Origin: Massilia sp. BJB1822
GTDB taxonomy: Bacteria > Pseudomonadota > Gammaproteobacteria > Burkholderiales > Burkholderiaceae_D
Direction of reading: 5' to 3'
DNA length: 55,215 nt
Assembly (NCBI RefSeq): GCF_013369485.1
Contig: NZ_JABWEB010000027.1
Location: forward strand, 1-55,215
Shown piece after piece: positions 7,639 through 15,318 of this stretch. Positions within the stretch are counted from its first letter, which is position 1; every line of letters starts with the position of its first letter. A program made the position numbers and the translations under genes. The notes below the pieces were generated by a model. That model saw only the letters and a program-made list of their open reading frames with translations, was not told the origin of the DNA and did not search any database.

Positions 7639-8006
7639 TTGACGACGGAATAGTGTTCGGCGCGTAAAAACGCCTGAGCTTGCGAACGGCCGAAATAAAG
7701 CACACGCCGGTGAGGCGCCTTGCCTTTCCATTGGTGAAACACTTCAATGCCGTTGCTAACCCAGCGCAGGAAAATGGCCGCGTGATTACCATGCGGCCAA
7801 TTCGGATAACGACCGTCGAAAAACGTGGCGATGGCAGTTCCTGGCGTGATGGGCGCATTAATTTCAAGTAGATCAACGAGTTTATCGCCTTCGCGCCAGG
7901 TGGACGACGCCGGTGCGCCTGTCAGCTCGCGCACCAGCGCTACACACTGGCCGTTTCCGAAAATTTGCGCCTGTTCCGTAAAGTTCTTTTTTGCAGTGTA
8001 AGGCAT
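7635..8006 (-). CDS. BPSL0067 family NlpC/P60-like amidase, probable type VI secretion effector (Tae2-like)
   Basis: This small protein of 123 residues has the BPSL0067 pattern: Cys in FGNGQCVALVR, then GTAIATFFDGRYPNWPHGNH with the likely catalytic His, then VFHQW and a C-terminal FSV-like end. This is a compact NlpC/P60 peptidoglycan amidase without a signal peptide, as expected for a secreted type VI cargo acting in the neighbour's periplasm. The start is set at 8006 because GGAG (8013-8016 on the plus strand) lies 6 bases before it; an in-frame ATG at 8018 has no such site. The STY0301 gene follows with a 4-bp overlap. No VgrG, PAAR or other secretion gene is in the window, so this is an orphan pair. 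Confidence 0.78.
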   Translation of the reverse strand: MPYTAKKNFTEQAQIFGNGQCVALVRELTGAPASSTWREGDKLVDLLEINAPITPGTAIATFFDGRYPNWPHGNHAAIFLRWVSNGIEVFHQWKGKAPHRRVLYFGRSQAQAFLRAEHYSVVK

Positions 8007-8166
8007 CGCAAGCTCCATATAAGATGGCTGGAGACTTCATCTTAGGACGCTACTCAAGATGTGCATTGCGTTAAAGCAATAGACGCCCGGCCACGCAATA
8101 ATCTGTCCCACCCCACTCACTTGCTGCGCCGCATCATGCTAGAATTCTTGCATTCTTAGCCATTTC

Positions 8167-8949
8167 ATGGGCCAGCGTATGAAACGGGTGATCTTCAATC
8201 AGAAGGGCGGGGTCGGGAAGTCGACGATTGCGGTGAATCTGGCGGCTATTGCGGCGCACCAGGGCAAACGGACACTCTTGATCGATATCGATCCGCAGTG
8301 CAATTCCAGCCGCTATGTGCTGGGCGCGGCGACCGCCGACGTGGCGCCGACCCTGGGCGCCTACTTCGAGCAGATGCTGAGCTTTTCCATGTTCGCCAAG
8401 GAAGCCAGCCACTACGTCCACGCGACCCCGTTCGAGAACCTGTCCATCATGGTGGCCCACCCCGAGCTGGGCGACCTGCAGTCCAAGCTCGAATCGCGCC
8501 ACAAGATTTACAAGCTGCGCGACACGCTCAAGGAGCTGAGCCAGCAATACGACGAAATCTTCGTCGATACGCCGCCCGCGTATAACTTCTTCACCCAGTC
8601 CGCCCTGATCGCGGCCGACACCTGCCTGATCCCCTTCGACTGCGACGATTTCTCGCGCCAGGCGCTGTACACCCTGATCGATAACGTGAAAGAGATCAAG
8701 GCCGACCACAACGCCAACCTGACCATCGAAGGCATCGTGGTCAACCAGTTCCAGCCGCGCGCCCTGCTGCCGCAGCGCCTGGTCGACGAACTGAAGGAGG
8801 AAGGCTTGCCGGTGCTGGAGAACAAGCTGTCGAGTTCGATCCGCATCCGCGAATCGCACGAGCGCAACCTGCCCATGATCCACCTCGACCGCAGCCACAA
8901 GCTGAGCCAGGAGTTCCTCGCGCTGTATGGCGAGCTGCAAGCGGCGTAA
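8167..8949 (+). CDS. ParA/Soj family partition-type ATPase (orphan)
   Basis: The product is 260 residues with the deviant Walker A motif KGGVGKST and LLIDIDPQCNSSRYVLG near the N-terminus, EIFVDTPPAYNFF as Walker B, and IEGIVVNQFQPRALLP later, all standard for ParA. No parB, centromere-like repeats or replication gene adjoin it, so it is more likely to position a protein complex than to segregate DNA. Met5 (8179) starts the sequence seen at the N-terminus of most relatives and may be the real start. A terminator follows at 8970-8995. Confidence 0.88.
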   Translation: MGQRMKRVIFNQKGGVGKSTIAVNLAAIAAHQGKRTLLIDIDPQCNSSRYVLGAATADVAPTLGAYFEQMLSFSMFAKEASHYVHATPFENLSIMVAHPELGDLQSKLESRHKIYKLRDTLKELSQQYDEIFVDTPPAYNFFTQSALIAADTCLIPFDCDDFSRQALYTLIDNVKEIKADHNANLTIEGIVVNQFQPRALLPQRLVDELKEEGLPVLENKLSSSIRIRESHERNLPMIHLDRSHKLSQEFLALYGELQAA

Positions 8950-8969
8950 AGCCTGCCGCGCCAGCCCAA

Positions 8970-8995
8970 GCCACCTTCGGGTGGCATTTTTTTTG
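8970..8995 (+). terminator. Rho-independent terminator after parA-like gene
   Basis: GCCACC-TTCG-GGTGGC is followed by eight T residues. Confidence 0.9.
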
Positions 8996-9066
8996 CCTGA
9001 AGTTTCAAGGTAGCAACATGATATGATTGCCATCTTTTTCAGCGTTGCAGACAGAGGAAAGATTTA

Positions 9067-9549
9067 ATGAAGAACATGGCGCTTGTCATCACCGCCGCCC
9101 TGGCCTTGAGTGCCTGCGCGACCAGCAAGGAGCAGTCGCGCATCACCGAAATCGCCGGCACGCCGCTGCGCGATCTCAATATCTCCAAGCCCGACATCCC
9201 CACCGCGCTGCGCGAGGCGCTGGACAAGCCTTACGCCATGCCCGCCAAGCAGGATTGCCCCAGCCTGAACGCCCAGCTGGATGCCCTCGACGATCTGCTC
9301 GGCCCCGACATTGACGTGCCGGAAGAGAAGCAGGACCGTACGGAAATGGCCCGCGACATGGCCGGCAAGGCGGCCACCGGCGCCCTGCAAAACACGGTCG
9401 AAGGCGCCATCCCCTTCCGCGGCTGGCTGCGCAAGCTGAGCGGGGCCGAGCGGCGTTCCAATGAAGTGCAGCACGCCCTGTTGGCCGGCAAGATCCGCCG
9501 CGGCTTCCTCAAAGGCCTGATGCAGGCGCGCGCTTGCAGCGTGGTCTGA
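9067..9549 (+). CDS. Small outer-membrane-type lipoprotein of unknown function
   Basis: The 160-residue protein starts with a lipoprotein signal, MKNMALVITAALALSACATS, with lipobox LSAC. The mature part is largely helical and hydrophilic (ITEIAGTPLRDLN, LREALDKPYAMP, LDALDDLLGPD) and contains two further cysteines. A moderately hydrophobic stretch (AIPFRGWLRKL) lies near residue 117. I recognise no family. It appears to be a monocistronic gene with its own promoter; a LysR gene follows 27 bp downstream in the same orientation and may be co-transcribed. Confidence 0.75.
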   Translation: MKNMALVITAALALSACATSKEQSRITEIAGTPLRDLNISKPDIPTALREALDKPYAMPAKQDCPSLNAQLDALDDLLGPDIDVPEEKQDRTEMARDMAGKAATGALQNTVEGAIPFRGWLRKLSGAERRSNEVQHALLAGKIRRGFLKGLMQARACSVV

Positions 9550-9576
9550 AGCCCCCCTCCTTTTCGCTGATTCGCG

Positions 9577-10533
9577 ATGAACAAATTCGCTGAAATGCAT
9601 TTCTTCGTGGCGGTGGTCGATGCCGGCAGCATGTCGGAAGCGGCCAAGCGCCTGGGCACCACCAAGTCCATGGTCAGCCAGCGCATGCAGCAGCTCGAGC
9701 AGCGCCTCGGCGTGAGCCTGCTGGCGCGCGGGCGGCAGATGATGGTGACGGAGCCGGGCCAGATTTTTTACGCCCACAGTGCGCGCATCCTGGCCGAAGT
9801 GAGCGAGGCGGAAAACGCCGTCCTTGCGGGACAGGCCTGCATGCGGGGCAGCTTGCGCATTGCCGCGCCAATGGCTTTCAGCATCGGCCATCTTGCGCCC
9901 ATGCTGGCGCGCTTCGCCGGCCTGCATCCCGAACTGCGCATCGACGTGGAGGCCGACGACCGCCGCGTCAACCTCAATGACGAAAACTACGACCTCGCCA
10001 TCCGCCTCGGCAATCTGCAGGATTCCAGCCTGGTCGCCAAGCGCATGGCAGTCAACCGCCATGTGATCTGCGCCAGTCCCGAGTACCTGGCCGAACGCGG
10101 CACGCCCCTGCGGCCCGAGGAGCTGCAGGACCACGAAGGCCTGCTCTACGTGCACCGCGAACCGCAGGGCATGTGGCAGCTGCCGGTCGACGGCGAAATC
10201 AAATCCTTCCGCATCCGCAACCGCATGCGCACCGACAGCGGCCATCAGCTGCTGGAGGGGGCCAGGCAGGGCCTGGGCCTGGCCATCCTGCCCACCTTCC
10301 TGTGCGCCGACGCCGTCGCCAGCGGCGCGCTGCGCATCGTGCTGCCCGAGTTTTCGCCTTCCGGCGGCATGGTGTCGGCCGTGTACCGCCAGTCGCACCG
10401 TTCCTCGCTCAAGATCCAGACCCTGGTGAACTTCCTGATCGAGGAAATCGGCTATCCACCCGTGTGGGAGCTGCCGATCCAGGCGCAGTTGCAAGCCGTT
10501 TCCAGCGATCGTTCGGAAAAAACGAACTTCTGA
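9577..10533 (+). CDS. LysR family transcriptional regulator
   Basis: The 318-residue protein is a full-length LysR regulator. The helix-turn-helix includes FVAVVDAGSMSEAAKRLGTT and SMVSQRMQQLEQRLG; the effector domain contains FAGLHPELRIDVEADDR and DLAIRLGNLQDSSLVAKRM. It lies 83 bp upstream of, and in the same direction as, the GMC oxidoreductase operon (10617-15211) and is its likely regulator. The gap contains GATTC/GAATC half-sites. The inducer is unknown. Confidence 0.9.
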   Translation: MNKFAEMHFFVAVVDAGSMSEAAKRLGTTKSMVSQRMQQLEQRLGVSLLARGRQMMVTEPGQIFYAHSARILAEVSEAENAVLAGQACMRGSLRIAAPMAFSIGHLAPMLARFAGLHPELRIDVEADDRRVNLNDENYDLAIRLGNLQDSSLVAKRMAVNRHVICASPEYLAERGTPLRPEELQDHEGLLYVHREPQGMWQLPVDGEIKSFRIRNRMRTDSGHQLLEGARQGLGLAILPTFLCADAVASGALRIVLPEFSPSGGMVSAVYRQSHRSSLKIQTLVNFLIEEIGYPPVWELPIQAQLQAVSSDRSEKTNF

Positions 10534-10616
10534 TTCGTGATTCATCGGCTTATGCAGAATCGCTAATCCCCGTAGTCTTCGGTTCGCGGATGTCCCGCGG
10601 CTTTGGAGACTAAGAG

Positions 10617-12149
10617 ATGAACGACGCAGTGCATGGCAAGCAGACCGAGAATGCAGTTTTCGACGTGATCGTAGTGGGCGGCGGCTCGGCCGGCGCCGTG
10701 ATGGCGAACCGCCTGAGCGCGGACGGCAAGCGCAACGTCCTGCTGCTGGAAGCGGGACAGAGCTACGAGCCGCATGCCTATCCCGCCATCATCGCCCAAA
10801 GCGACATCCTGGGCGCCAACGGCGATCCGCAGCATGAATGGGGCTACAAGTCGGAAGCGGGCTATGTGGGCCACCCGATCGCGGCCATCCGCGGCAAGGT
10901 GCTGGGCGGCAGCTCGGGCGTGAATGGCGCGGTGGCGCTGCGCGCCCGTCCCGAAGATTTCCAGCGCTGGAATCTGCCTGGCTGGAGCTACCAGGACATG
11001 CTCCCGCATTTCAAAAATCTGGAAAACCGTTCCGGCGGCAGCGACGAGCTGCATGGCCGTTCCGGCCCGCTGCCGGTGCGCCAGCTGGAACGCGCCGACA
11101 TCACGCCGATGCAGCGTGCCTTCCTCGACGCCACGCTGGCCAACGGCCACCGCGAGATTGCCGACTTCGATGCTGCCGATGCCAACGGCGCCGGTCCTTA
11201 CCCCATGAATATCGTGGACGGCGTGCGCGTCAACACCGGCATGGCCTATCTGACGGACGCCGTGCGGTCGCGGGAAAACCTCTTCATCCACGGCGACAGC
11301 ATGGTCGATAAAGTCCTGTTCGACGGCAAGCGCGCCATTGGCGTGCAGATGGCGAACGGCGCCCGCCTGTATGCCGGTGAGGTAGTGCTGTCGGCCGGCA
11401 GCTATGGTAGCGCGGCCATCCTACTGCGTTCCGGCGTCGGTCCGCAGGCGCATCTGCGCGAGCTGGAGATTCCGCTGGTGGCCGACCTTCCGGTGGGCCT
11501 GAACCTGATCGACCACCCGTTCTATTACAACGCCTATGCCGCCAAGCCGGAAGCCATCGGCGCGCAAACCCCGGTGATCGGCGCCAAGCTGTGGACCCAC
11601 AGCAGCAGCGCGGTCCAGGGCGAGCTGGATGTGCATATCACCGCCACCCACCTGTTCCCGCATGAGCAAAGCCCGACCAAGGTCGGATTCGTGCTGGCCG
11701 TGGCGCTGACCCGCCCCCTGTCGCGCGGCCGCCTGTCGCTGAACAGCCGCGACCCGCTGGCCGCGCCGAAGATCGACCTGAACTTCCTGGCCGAACCGGA
11801 AGACCGCGCACGCCTGCTGGAAGCGGTGAAGCTGTCGCGCCGCATCGGCCAGACCGCGCCGCTGGCGGCCATGGTGTCGAGCGAACTCAATCCCGGCCCC
11901 GACGCCCAGTCCGACGAAGCCATCCTGGCTTCCATCAAGGCCACGCTGGACACCTATCACCACCCAACCTCCACCGCGCCCATGGGCCACGCCGGCGCGC
12001 CGGAAGCCGTGGTTGATTTCGAAGGCAAGGTGCATGGCCTGACCGGCCTGCGCGTAGTGGACGCATCGATCTTCCCCGACGTGCCGTCCGTCGCCACCAA
12101 TGTCACGACCATCGCGGCGGCGGAGCGCATCGCCAGCCGTTTCGCCTAA
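10617..12149 (+). CDS. GMC family FAD-dependent alcohol/choline dehydrogenase
   Basis: The protein has 510 residues. The N-terminal FAD-binding motif VIVVGGGSAGAVMANRLS (near 18-35), the GMC signature GKVLGGSSGVNGAVALRARP (near 90-110) and the C-terminal TYHHPTSTAPMG and VVDASIFPDVPSVATNVT place it in the glucose-methanol-choline family. The conserved His in the TYHHPT region is the probable catalytic base. It should oxidise a primary alcohol to an aldehyde, which the aldehyde dehydrogenase 30 bp downstream could convert to the acid. The substrate is not determinable. It is the first gene of a four-gene operon. Confidence 0.92.
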   Translation: MNDAVHGKQTENAVFDVIVVGGGSAGAVMANRLSADGKRNVLLLEAGQSYEPHAYPAIIAQSDILGANGDPQHEWGYKSEAGYVGHPIAAIRGKVLGGSSGVNGAVALRARPEDFQRWNLPGWSYQDMLPHFKNLENRSGGSDELHGRSGPLPVRQLERADITPMQRAFLDATLANGHREIADFDAADANGAGPYPMNIVDGVRVNTGMAYLTDAVRSRENLFIHGDSMVDKVLFDGKRAIGVQMANGARLYAGEVVLSAGSYGSAAILLRSGVGPQAHLRELEIPLVADLPVGLNLIDHPFYYNAYAAKPEAIGAQTPVIGAKLWTHSSSAVQGELDVHITATHLFPHEQSPTKVGFVLAVALTRPLSRGRLSLNSRDPLAAPKIDLNFLAEPEDRARLLEAVKLSRRIGQTAPLAAMVSSELNPGPDAQSDEAILASIKATLDTYHHPTSTAPMGHAGAPEAVVDFEGKVHGLTGLRVVDASIFPDVPSVATNVTTIAAAERIASRFA

Positions 12150-12179
12150 ACCTCACAACATATATAAAGGAGCACCAGC

Positions 12180-13637
12180 ATGAACAAGCATATCGCCTTG
12201 AACTGGATCGGCGGCGAATGGACCGATTCCGGCATCCATAAGGATTCCATCAATCCCGCCAACTACGAAGTAATCGGCCAATACGCCGACGGCGGCCTGC
12301 GCGAAGCGACCGACGCAATCGCCGCCGCCAAGCGCGCCTTCGCCGAAACGGAGTGGAAGGAAGACCGCGCCCTGCGTGCCAAGGCGCTCAACGAACTGGC
12401 CGATGCTTTCGAGCGCCATAGCACGCAGCTGGTCGATCTTCTCGCCACGGAGAACGGCAAGGTGAAGGGCGAGGCCGAATTCGAAGTCAGTATGGTGCCG
12501 TCCAAGCTGCGCTACTACGCCTCGCTGGCGCGCACCGAATATGGCCGCGCGGCCGATCCCAAGCCGGGTAGCCTGTCCCTGGTGCTGCGCGAAGCGATCG
12601 GCGTGGCCGGCATCATCGCGCCATGGAATTCGCCCGTGGTGCTGATGATCCGCTCGCTGGCCCCAGCCCTGGCCGCCGGCTGCACCACCGTCATCAAGAT
12701 GCCGAGCCAAACCGCGCAGACCAATGCCCTGGTTTCCCGCATCATGTCGGAAGTGACGTCGCTGCCGACCGGCGTGGTCAATCTGTTCAGCGAGTCGGGC
12801 GCGGAGGGTTCCAAGTGGATGATCGAATCGCCCGATGTGCCGGCCATCAGCTTCACCGGCAGCACCGCCACCGGGCGCGCCATTTCCGCCGTCGGCGCGC
12901 AGCGTCTGAAGCGCTTCGGCCTGGAGCTGGGCGGTAAAACGCCGATGATCGTGTTTGACGACGCCGACATCGAAGCCGCCCTGCCCAAGCTGGAAAAAGC
13001 CCTGACCGTGTTCGCCGGCCAGTTCTGCATGACCGGCTCGCGCCTGCTGGTGCAGTCGGGTATTGCCGGCAAACTGCGCCAGCGCCTGGCCGAACGCCTG
13101 GAAGCCGTCAAGGTCGGTCCGGCTTCCGATCCGGCCAGCGAGATGGGACCGCTGATCGACCGTCCGAATGTCGAGCGCGTGAACCGCGTGGTCAACGCGG
13201 CCATCGAAGCCGGCGCCAAGGTGATCCTGCGCGGCGGCCCGGTGACGCAAGGCCCGCTGGCCCAGGGCGCCTTCTACCGCCCCACGCTGCTGGAAGTAAG
13301 CAACCCGGATATGGACATCGTGCAGAAGGAAACCTTCGGCCCGGTGCTGACCATGCAGGTCTTCGACAGCGAACAGGAAGCCATCGCGCTGGCCAACAAC
13401 AGCGAATACGGTCTGGCCGCCAGCGTATGGACGCGCGACATCGACCGTCCGCTGCGCGTGGCGCGCGCGCTGGAAGCCGGCACGGTCTGGGTCAACGACT
13501 GGGCCGTGGTGTACGACGAGTTCGAGGAGGGCGGCTTCAAACAGTCCGGCCTGGGCCGCCTGAACGGCATGGCCGCGATGGACGACTTCATCCAGTTCAA
13601 GCACATCACCATGACGCACGGCCTGGCCCAGCGTTAA
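12180..13637 (+). CDS. NAD(P)-dependent aldehyde dehydrogenase
   Basis: The product is 485 residues with the full ALDH fold: IIAPWNSPV, FTGSTATGRAI (NAD-binding), LELGGKTPMIVFDDAD containing the catalytic Glu, and the catalytic Cys in AGQFCMTGSRLLV. The end has GLGRLNGMAAMDDFIQFKH. A ribosome-binding site AAGGAG lies just before the ATG. It sits 30 bp behind the GMC oxidoreductase, consistent with a two-step alcohol-to-acid oxidation like betaine- or alkanal-type pathways. The exact substrate is unknown. Confidence 0.93.
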   Translation: MNKHIALNWIGGEWTDSGIHKDSINPANYEVIGQYADGGLREATDAIAAAKRAFAETEWKEDRALRAKALNELADAFERHSTQLVDLLATENGKVKGEAEFEVSMVPSKLRYYASLARTEYGRAADPKPGSLSLVLREAIGVAGIIAPWNSPVVLMIRSLAPALAAGCTTVIKMPSQTAQTNALVSRIMSEVTSLPTGVVNLFSESGAEGSKWMIESPDVPAISFTGSTATGRAISAVGAQRLKRFGLELGGKTPMIVFDDADIEAALPKLEKALTVFAGQFCMTGSRLLVQSGIAGKLRQRLAERLEAVKVGPASDPASEMGPLIDRPNVERVNRVVNAAIEAGAKVILRGGPVTQGPLAQGAFYRPTLLEVSNPDMDIVQKETFGPVLTMQVFDSEQEAIALANNSEYGLAASVWTRDIDRPLRVARALEAGTVWVNDWAVVYDEFEEGGFKQSGLGRLNGMAAMDDFIQFKHITMTHGLAQR

Positions 13638-13649
13638 GCACGTGCCGCT

Positions 13650-13676
13650 CTTGCCGTGGCCCGCCGCCACGGCAAG
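13650..13676. other. Intercistronic stem-loop between aldehyde dehydrogenase and catalase-related gene
   Basis: CTTGCCGTGG and CCACGGCAAG form a perfect 10-bp stem with a 7-base loop and no T-run. It is more likely an mRNA stability or processing element than a terminator, because the operon continues. Confidence 0.5.
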
Positions 13677-13706
13677 CCGCCCCTCCTCTTCCGAAAGACT
13701 CAGCTT

Positions 13707-14657
13707 GTGAACAACGATAAGCTCTACGACGATATGCTCGACGCGCTGACGGCCAGCTTTGGCTGCCATGAAGGCTTCCGCGTCAGCCATGCCAAGGGCA
13801 TCGTCGCCCTCGGCACATTTGTCGCCGCACCCGGCGCCGCAGCCATCACGCGCGCGCCGCATTTCCAGGCCAGCGCCATTCCGCTGCAACTGCGCTTCTC
13901 CAATTTCAGCGGCGTACCCACCACGCCCGATGGCGATAGCATGGCCAATCCGCGTGGCCTGGCCCTGCGCTTCCAGCTGGAAGACGGCAGCAGCCATGAC
14001 ATCGTCGCCCATTCCCATGACGGTTTTCCCGCCGGCTCGCCCGAGGAATTTCTCGGCTTCCTGCAGGCGATAGCCGCCAGCGTCGCGCCGCAACCCGATG
14101 CGGAACGGCTGAACCGCTTTCTGGAACAGCACCCACGCGCCAAAGCCTATCTGGAAGCGCCAAAGCCTGCGCCGAAAAGCTATTTGTCCGAGCATTACTT
14201 CGGCCTGAACGCTTTCCGCTTCATCAATGCGGCGGGCGAGATGCGCCACGGCCGCTACCGCATCGACCCGCTGACGCCGGCTCCGCACCTGACGGACGCC
14301 GAAGCCCTGGCCATGCCGTCCGATTTCCTCAGCGCGGAACTGGCGCAGCGCCTGGATGCCGGCGCCGGTCTGATGCGCCTGATGCTGCAGTTGGCCGCGC
14401 CGGGCGATGTGCTGAACGACTGCTCGCTGGTCTGGCCGCGCACCGGCCCCGAAGCGCGCCAGGAGATCATGCTCGGCACCATCCGCGTGGAAGCCCTGGC
14501 GGCCGACACGGCCGCGCAGCCGGCCTTGCAGCGCAGCCTGGGCTTCAGTCCCGGCGGCATGATCGACGGCATCGAAGCATCGGACGATCCGCTGATTCCG
14601 CTGCGGCGTGAACTTTACGCGCGCGCCATGCGGCGCCGCCAGAGCGCAGCGGCATGA
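13707..14657 (+). CDS. Catalase-related peroxidase (SrpA-like short catalase fold)
   Basis: About 316 residues, shorter than true catalases. Family landmarks are VSHAKGIVALGTFVAA (distal His region), PLQLRFSNFSGVPTTPDG and NPRGLALRFQLEDG. The start is taken as GTG at 13707 (VNNDKLYDDML); an in-frame GTG at 13656 would add 17 residues of low-quality sequence. Catalase-related proteins of this type often act as organic peroxidases. Its place behind GMC and aldehyde dehydrogenase suggests removal of H2O2 made by FAD-linked oxidation. Its stop overlaps the next start by 4 bp (ATGA). Confidence 0.85.
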   Translation: MNNDKLYDDMLDALTASFGCHEGFRVSHAKGIVALGTFVAAPGAAAITRAPHFQASAIPLQLRFSNFSGVPTTPDGDSMANPRGLALRFQLEDGSSHDIVAHSHDGFPAGSPEEFLGFLQAIAASVAPQPDAERLNRFLEQHPRAKAYLEAPKPAPKSYLSEHYFGLNAFRFINAAGEMRHGRYRIDPLTPAPHLTDAEALAMPSDFLSAELAQRLDAGAGLMRLMLQLAAPGDVLNDCSLVWPRTGPEARQEIMLGTIRVEALAADTAAQPALQRSLGFSPGGMIDGIEASDDPLIPLRRELYARAMRRRQSAAA

Positions 14658-15211
14658 GCGCCCTGCCCCCATCCGACCTGAGCACCAGCGTCATCGTGCA
14701 CGATGTGCATCCCCGCCATCGCGCCGATTACGAACGCTGGATGGAGCGCGCCACGCAGGCGCACCAGCGCTTTCCCGGCCATGTCGCCACCGACATCCTG
14801 ATGCCGGCCGGCGCGGGCCTGCGCTATGTGGTGATTCTGCGCTTTTGCTCGTCGGCCAGCGCCAGCGAGTGGCTGCTGTCGCCGCTGCGCCGCGCCCTGC
14901 TGGAAGAGGCGCGCCCCTGGCTGCTGGGGCGCGACCGTTTTCGCGTGCATGACGACGCCGAATTCTGGTTTGCGCCGTCGCAGAACGGCCCCGCGCCGGC
15001 GCGCTGGAAGCAGTGGCTGCTCTCCACTTCGGCCGTGTTTCCGCTGACGGCCAGCGTGCCGCCCCTGGTCAAAATGCCGGGGCAAAGCTTTGCGCCCGGC
15101 ATTCCCCTGGCCGCCGAGATGCTGGCCTCGGCCGCCATCATCTCGGCGCTGATGGTGTACTGGATCATGCCGCGCCTGACGCGCGCCGCGTCGGCCTGGC
15201 TGGCCCGCTAG
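14654..15211 (+). CDS. Antibiotic biosynthesis monooxygenase (ABM) domain protein with C-terminal membrane segments
   Basis: The 185-residue protein has an N-terminal ABM/dimeric ferredoxin-like barrel (STSVIVHDVHPRHRADYERW through LRYVVILRFCSSASASEWL). Its C-terminal third holds two hydrophobic stretches, the last being LASAAIISALMVYWIM. Similar ABM-membrane fusions are found beside oxidases, and their activity is unclear. Translational coupling through the ATGA overlap with the catalase-related gene makes it the fourth operon member. Confidence 0.8.
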   Translation: MSALPPSDLSTSVIVHDVHPRHRADYERWMERATQAHQRFPGHVATDILMPAGAGLRYVVILRFCSSASASEWLLSPLRRALLEEARPWLLGRDRFRVHDDAEFWFAPSQNGPAPARWKQWLLSTSAVFPLTASVPPLVKMPGQSFAPGIPLAAEMLASAAIISALMVYWIMPRLTRAASAWLAR

Positions 15212-15223
15212 GCGCGCCGGAAT

Positions 15224-15241
15224 ATGACGGATTTATGACAG
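15224..15241 (-). promoter_or_regulatory. Pho box, minus-strand orientation
   Basis: On the minus strand the sequence reads CTGTCAT-AAAT-CCGTCAT, two 7-bp PhoB half-sites 11 bp apart, nearly matching the consensus. It points away from the phosphatase genes, with no minus-strand gene to its left, and lies 11 bp from the plus-strand box. Confidence 0.75.
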
Positions 15242-15252
15242 AACTTAACTTC

Positions 15253-15270
15253 CCGTCATGAACCCGTCAC
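15253..15270 (+). promoter_or_regulatory. Pho box of the alkaline phosphatase operon
   Basis: CCGTCAT-GAAC-CCGTCAC is a PhoB binding site with two direct half-sites at 11-bp spacing. It ends 48 bp before the ATG at 15319, correct for PhoB activation under phosphate starvation. Confidence 0.85.
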
Positions 15271-15318
15271 ACACGATTGGTATGGTGCTGGCTTTTCGAC
15301 ACCCCCGGACTATCCGCC

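Noticed and set aside
9064..10545. 493-codon minus-strand open frame
   Set aside because: It covers the lipoprotein and LysR genes on the opposite strand, both with good motifs; the frame itself has none.
12153..14672. 839-codon open frame on the minus strand
   Set aside because: It lies opposite the aldehyde dehydrogenase and catalase-related genes, whose motifs are all on the plus strand. Long antisense frames are common at high GC, and this one has no recognisable domain.
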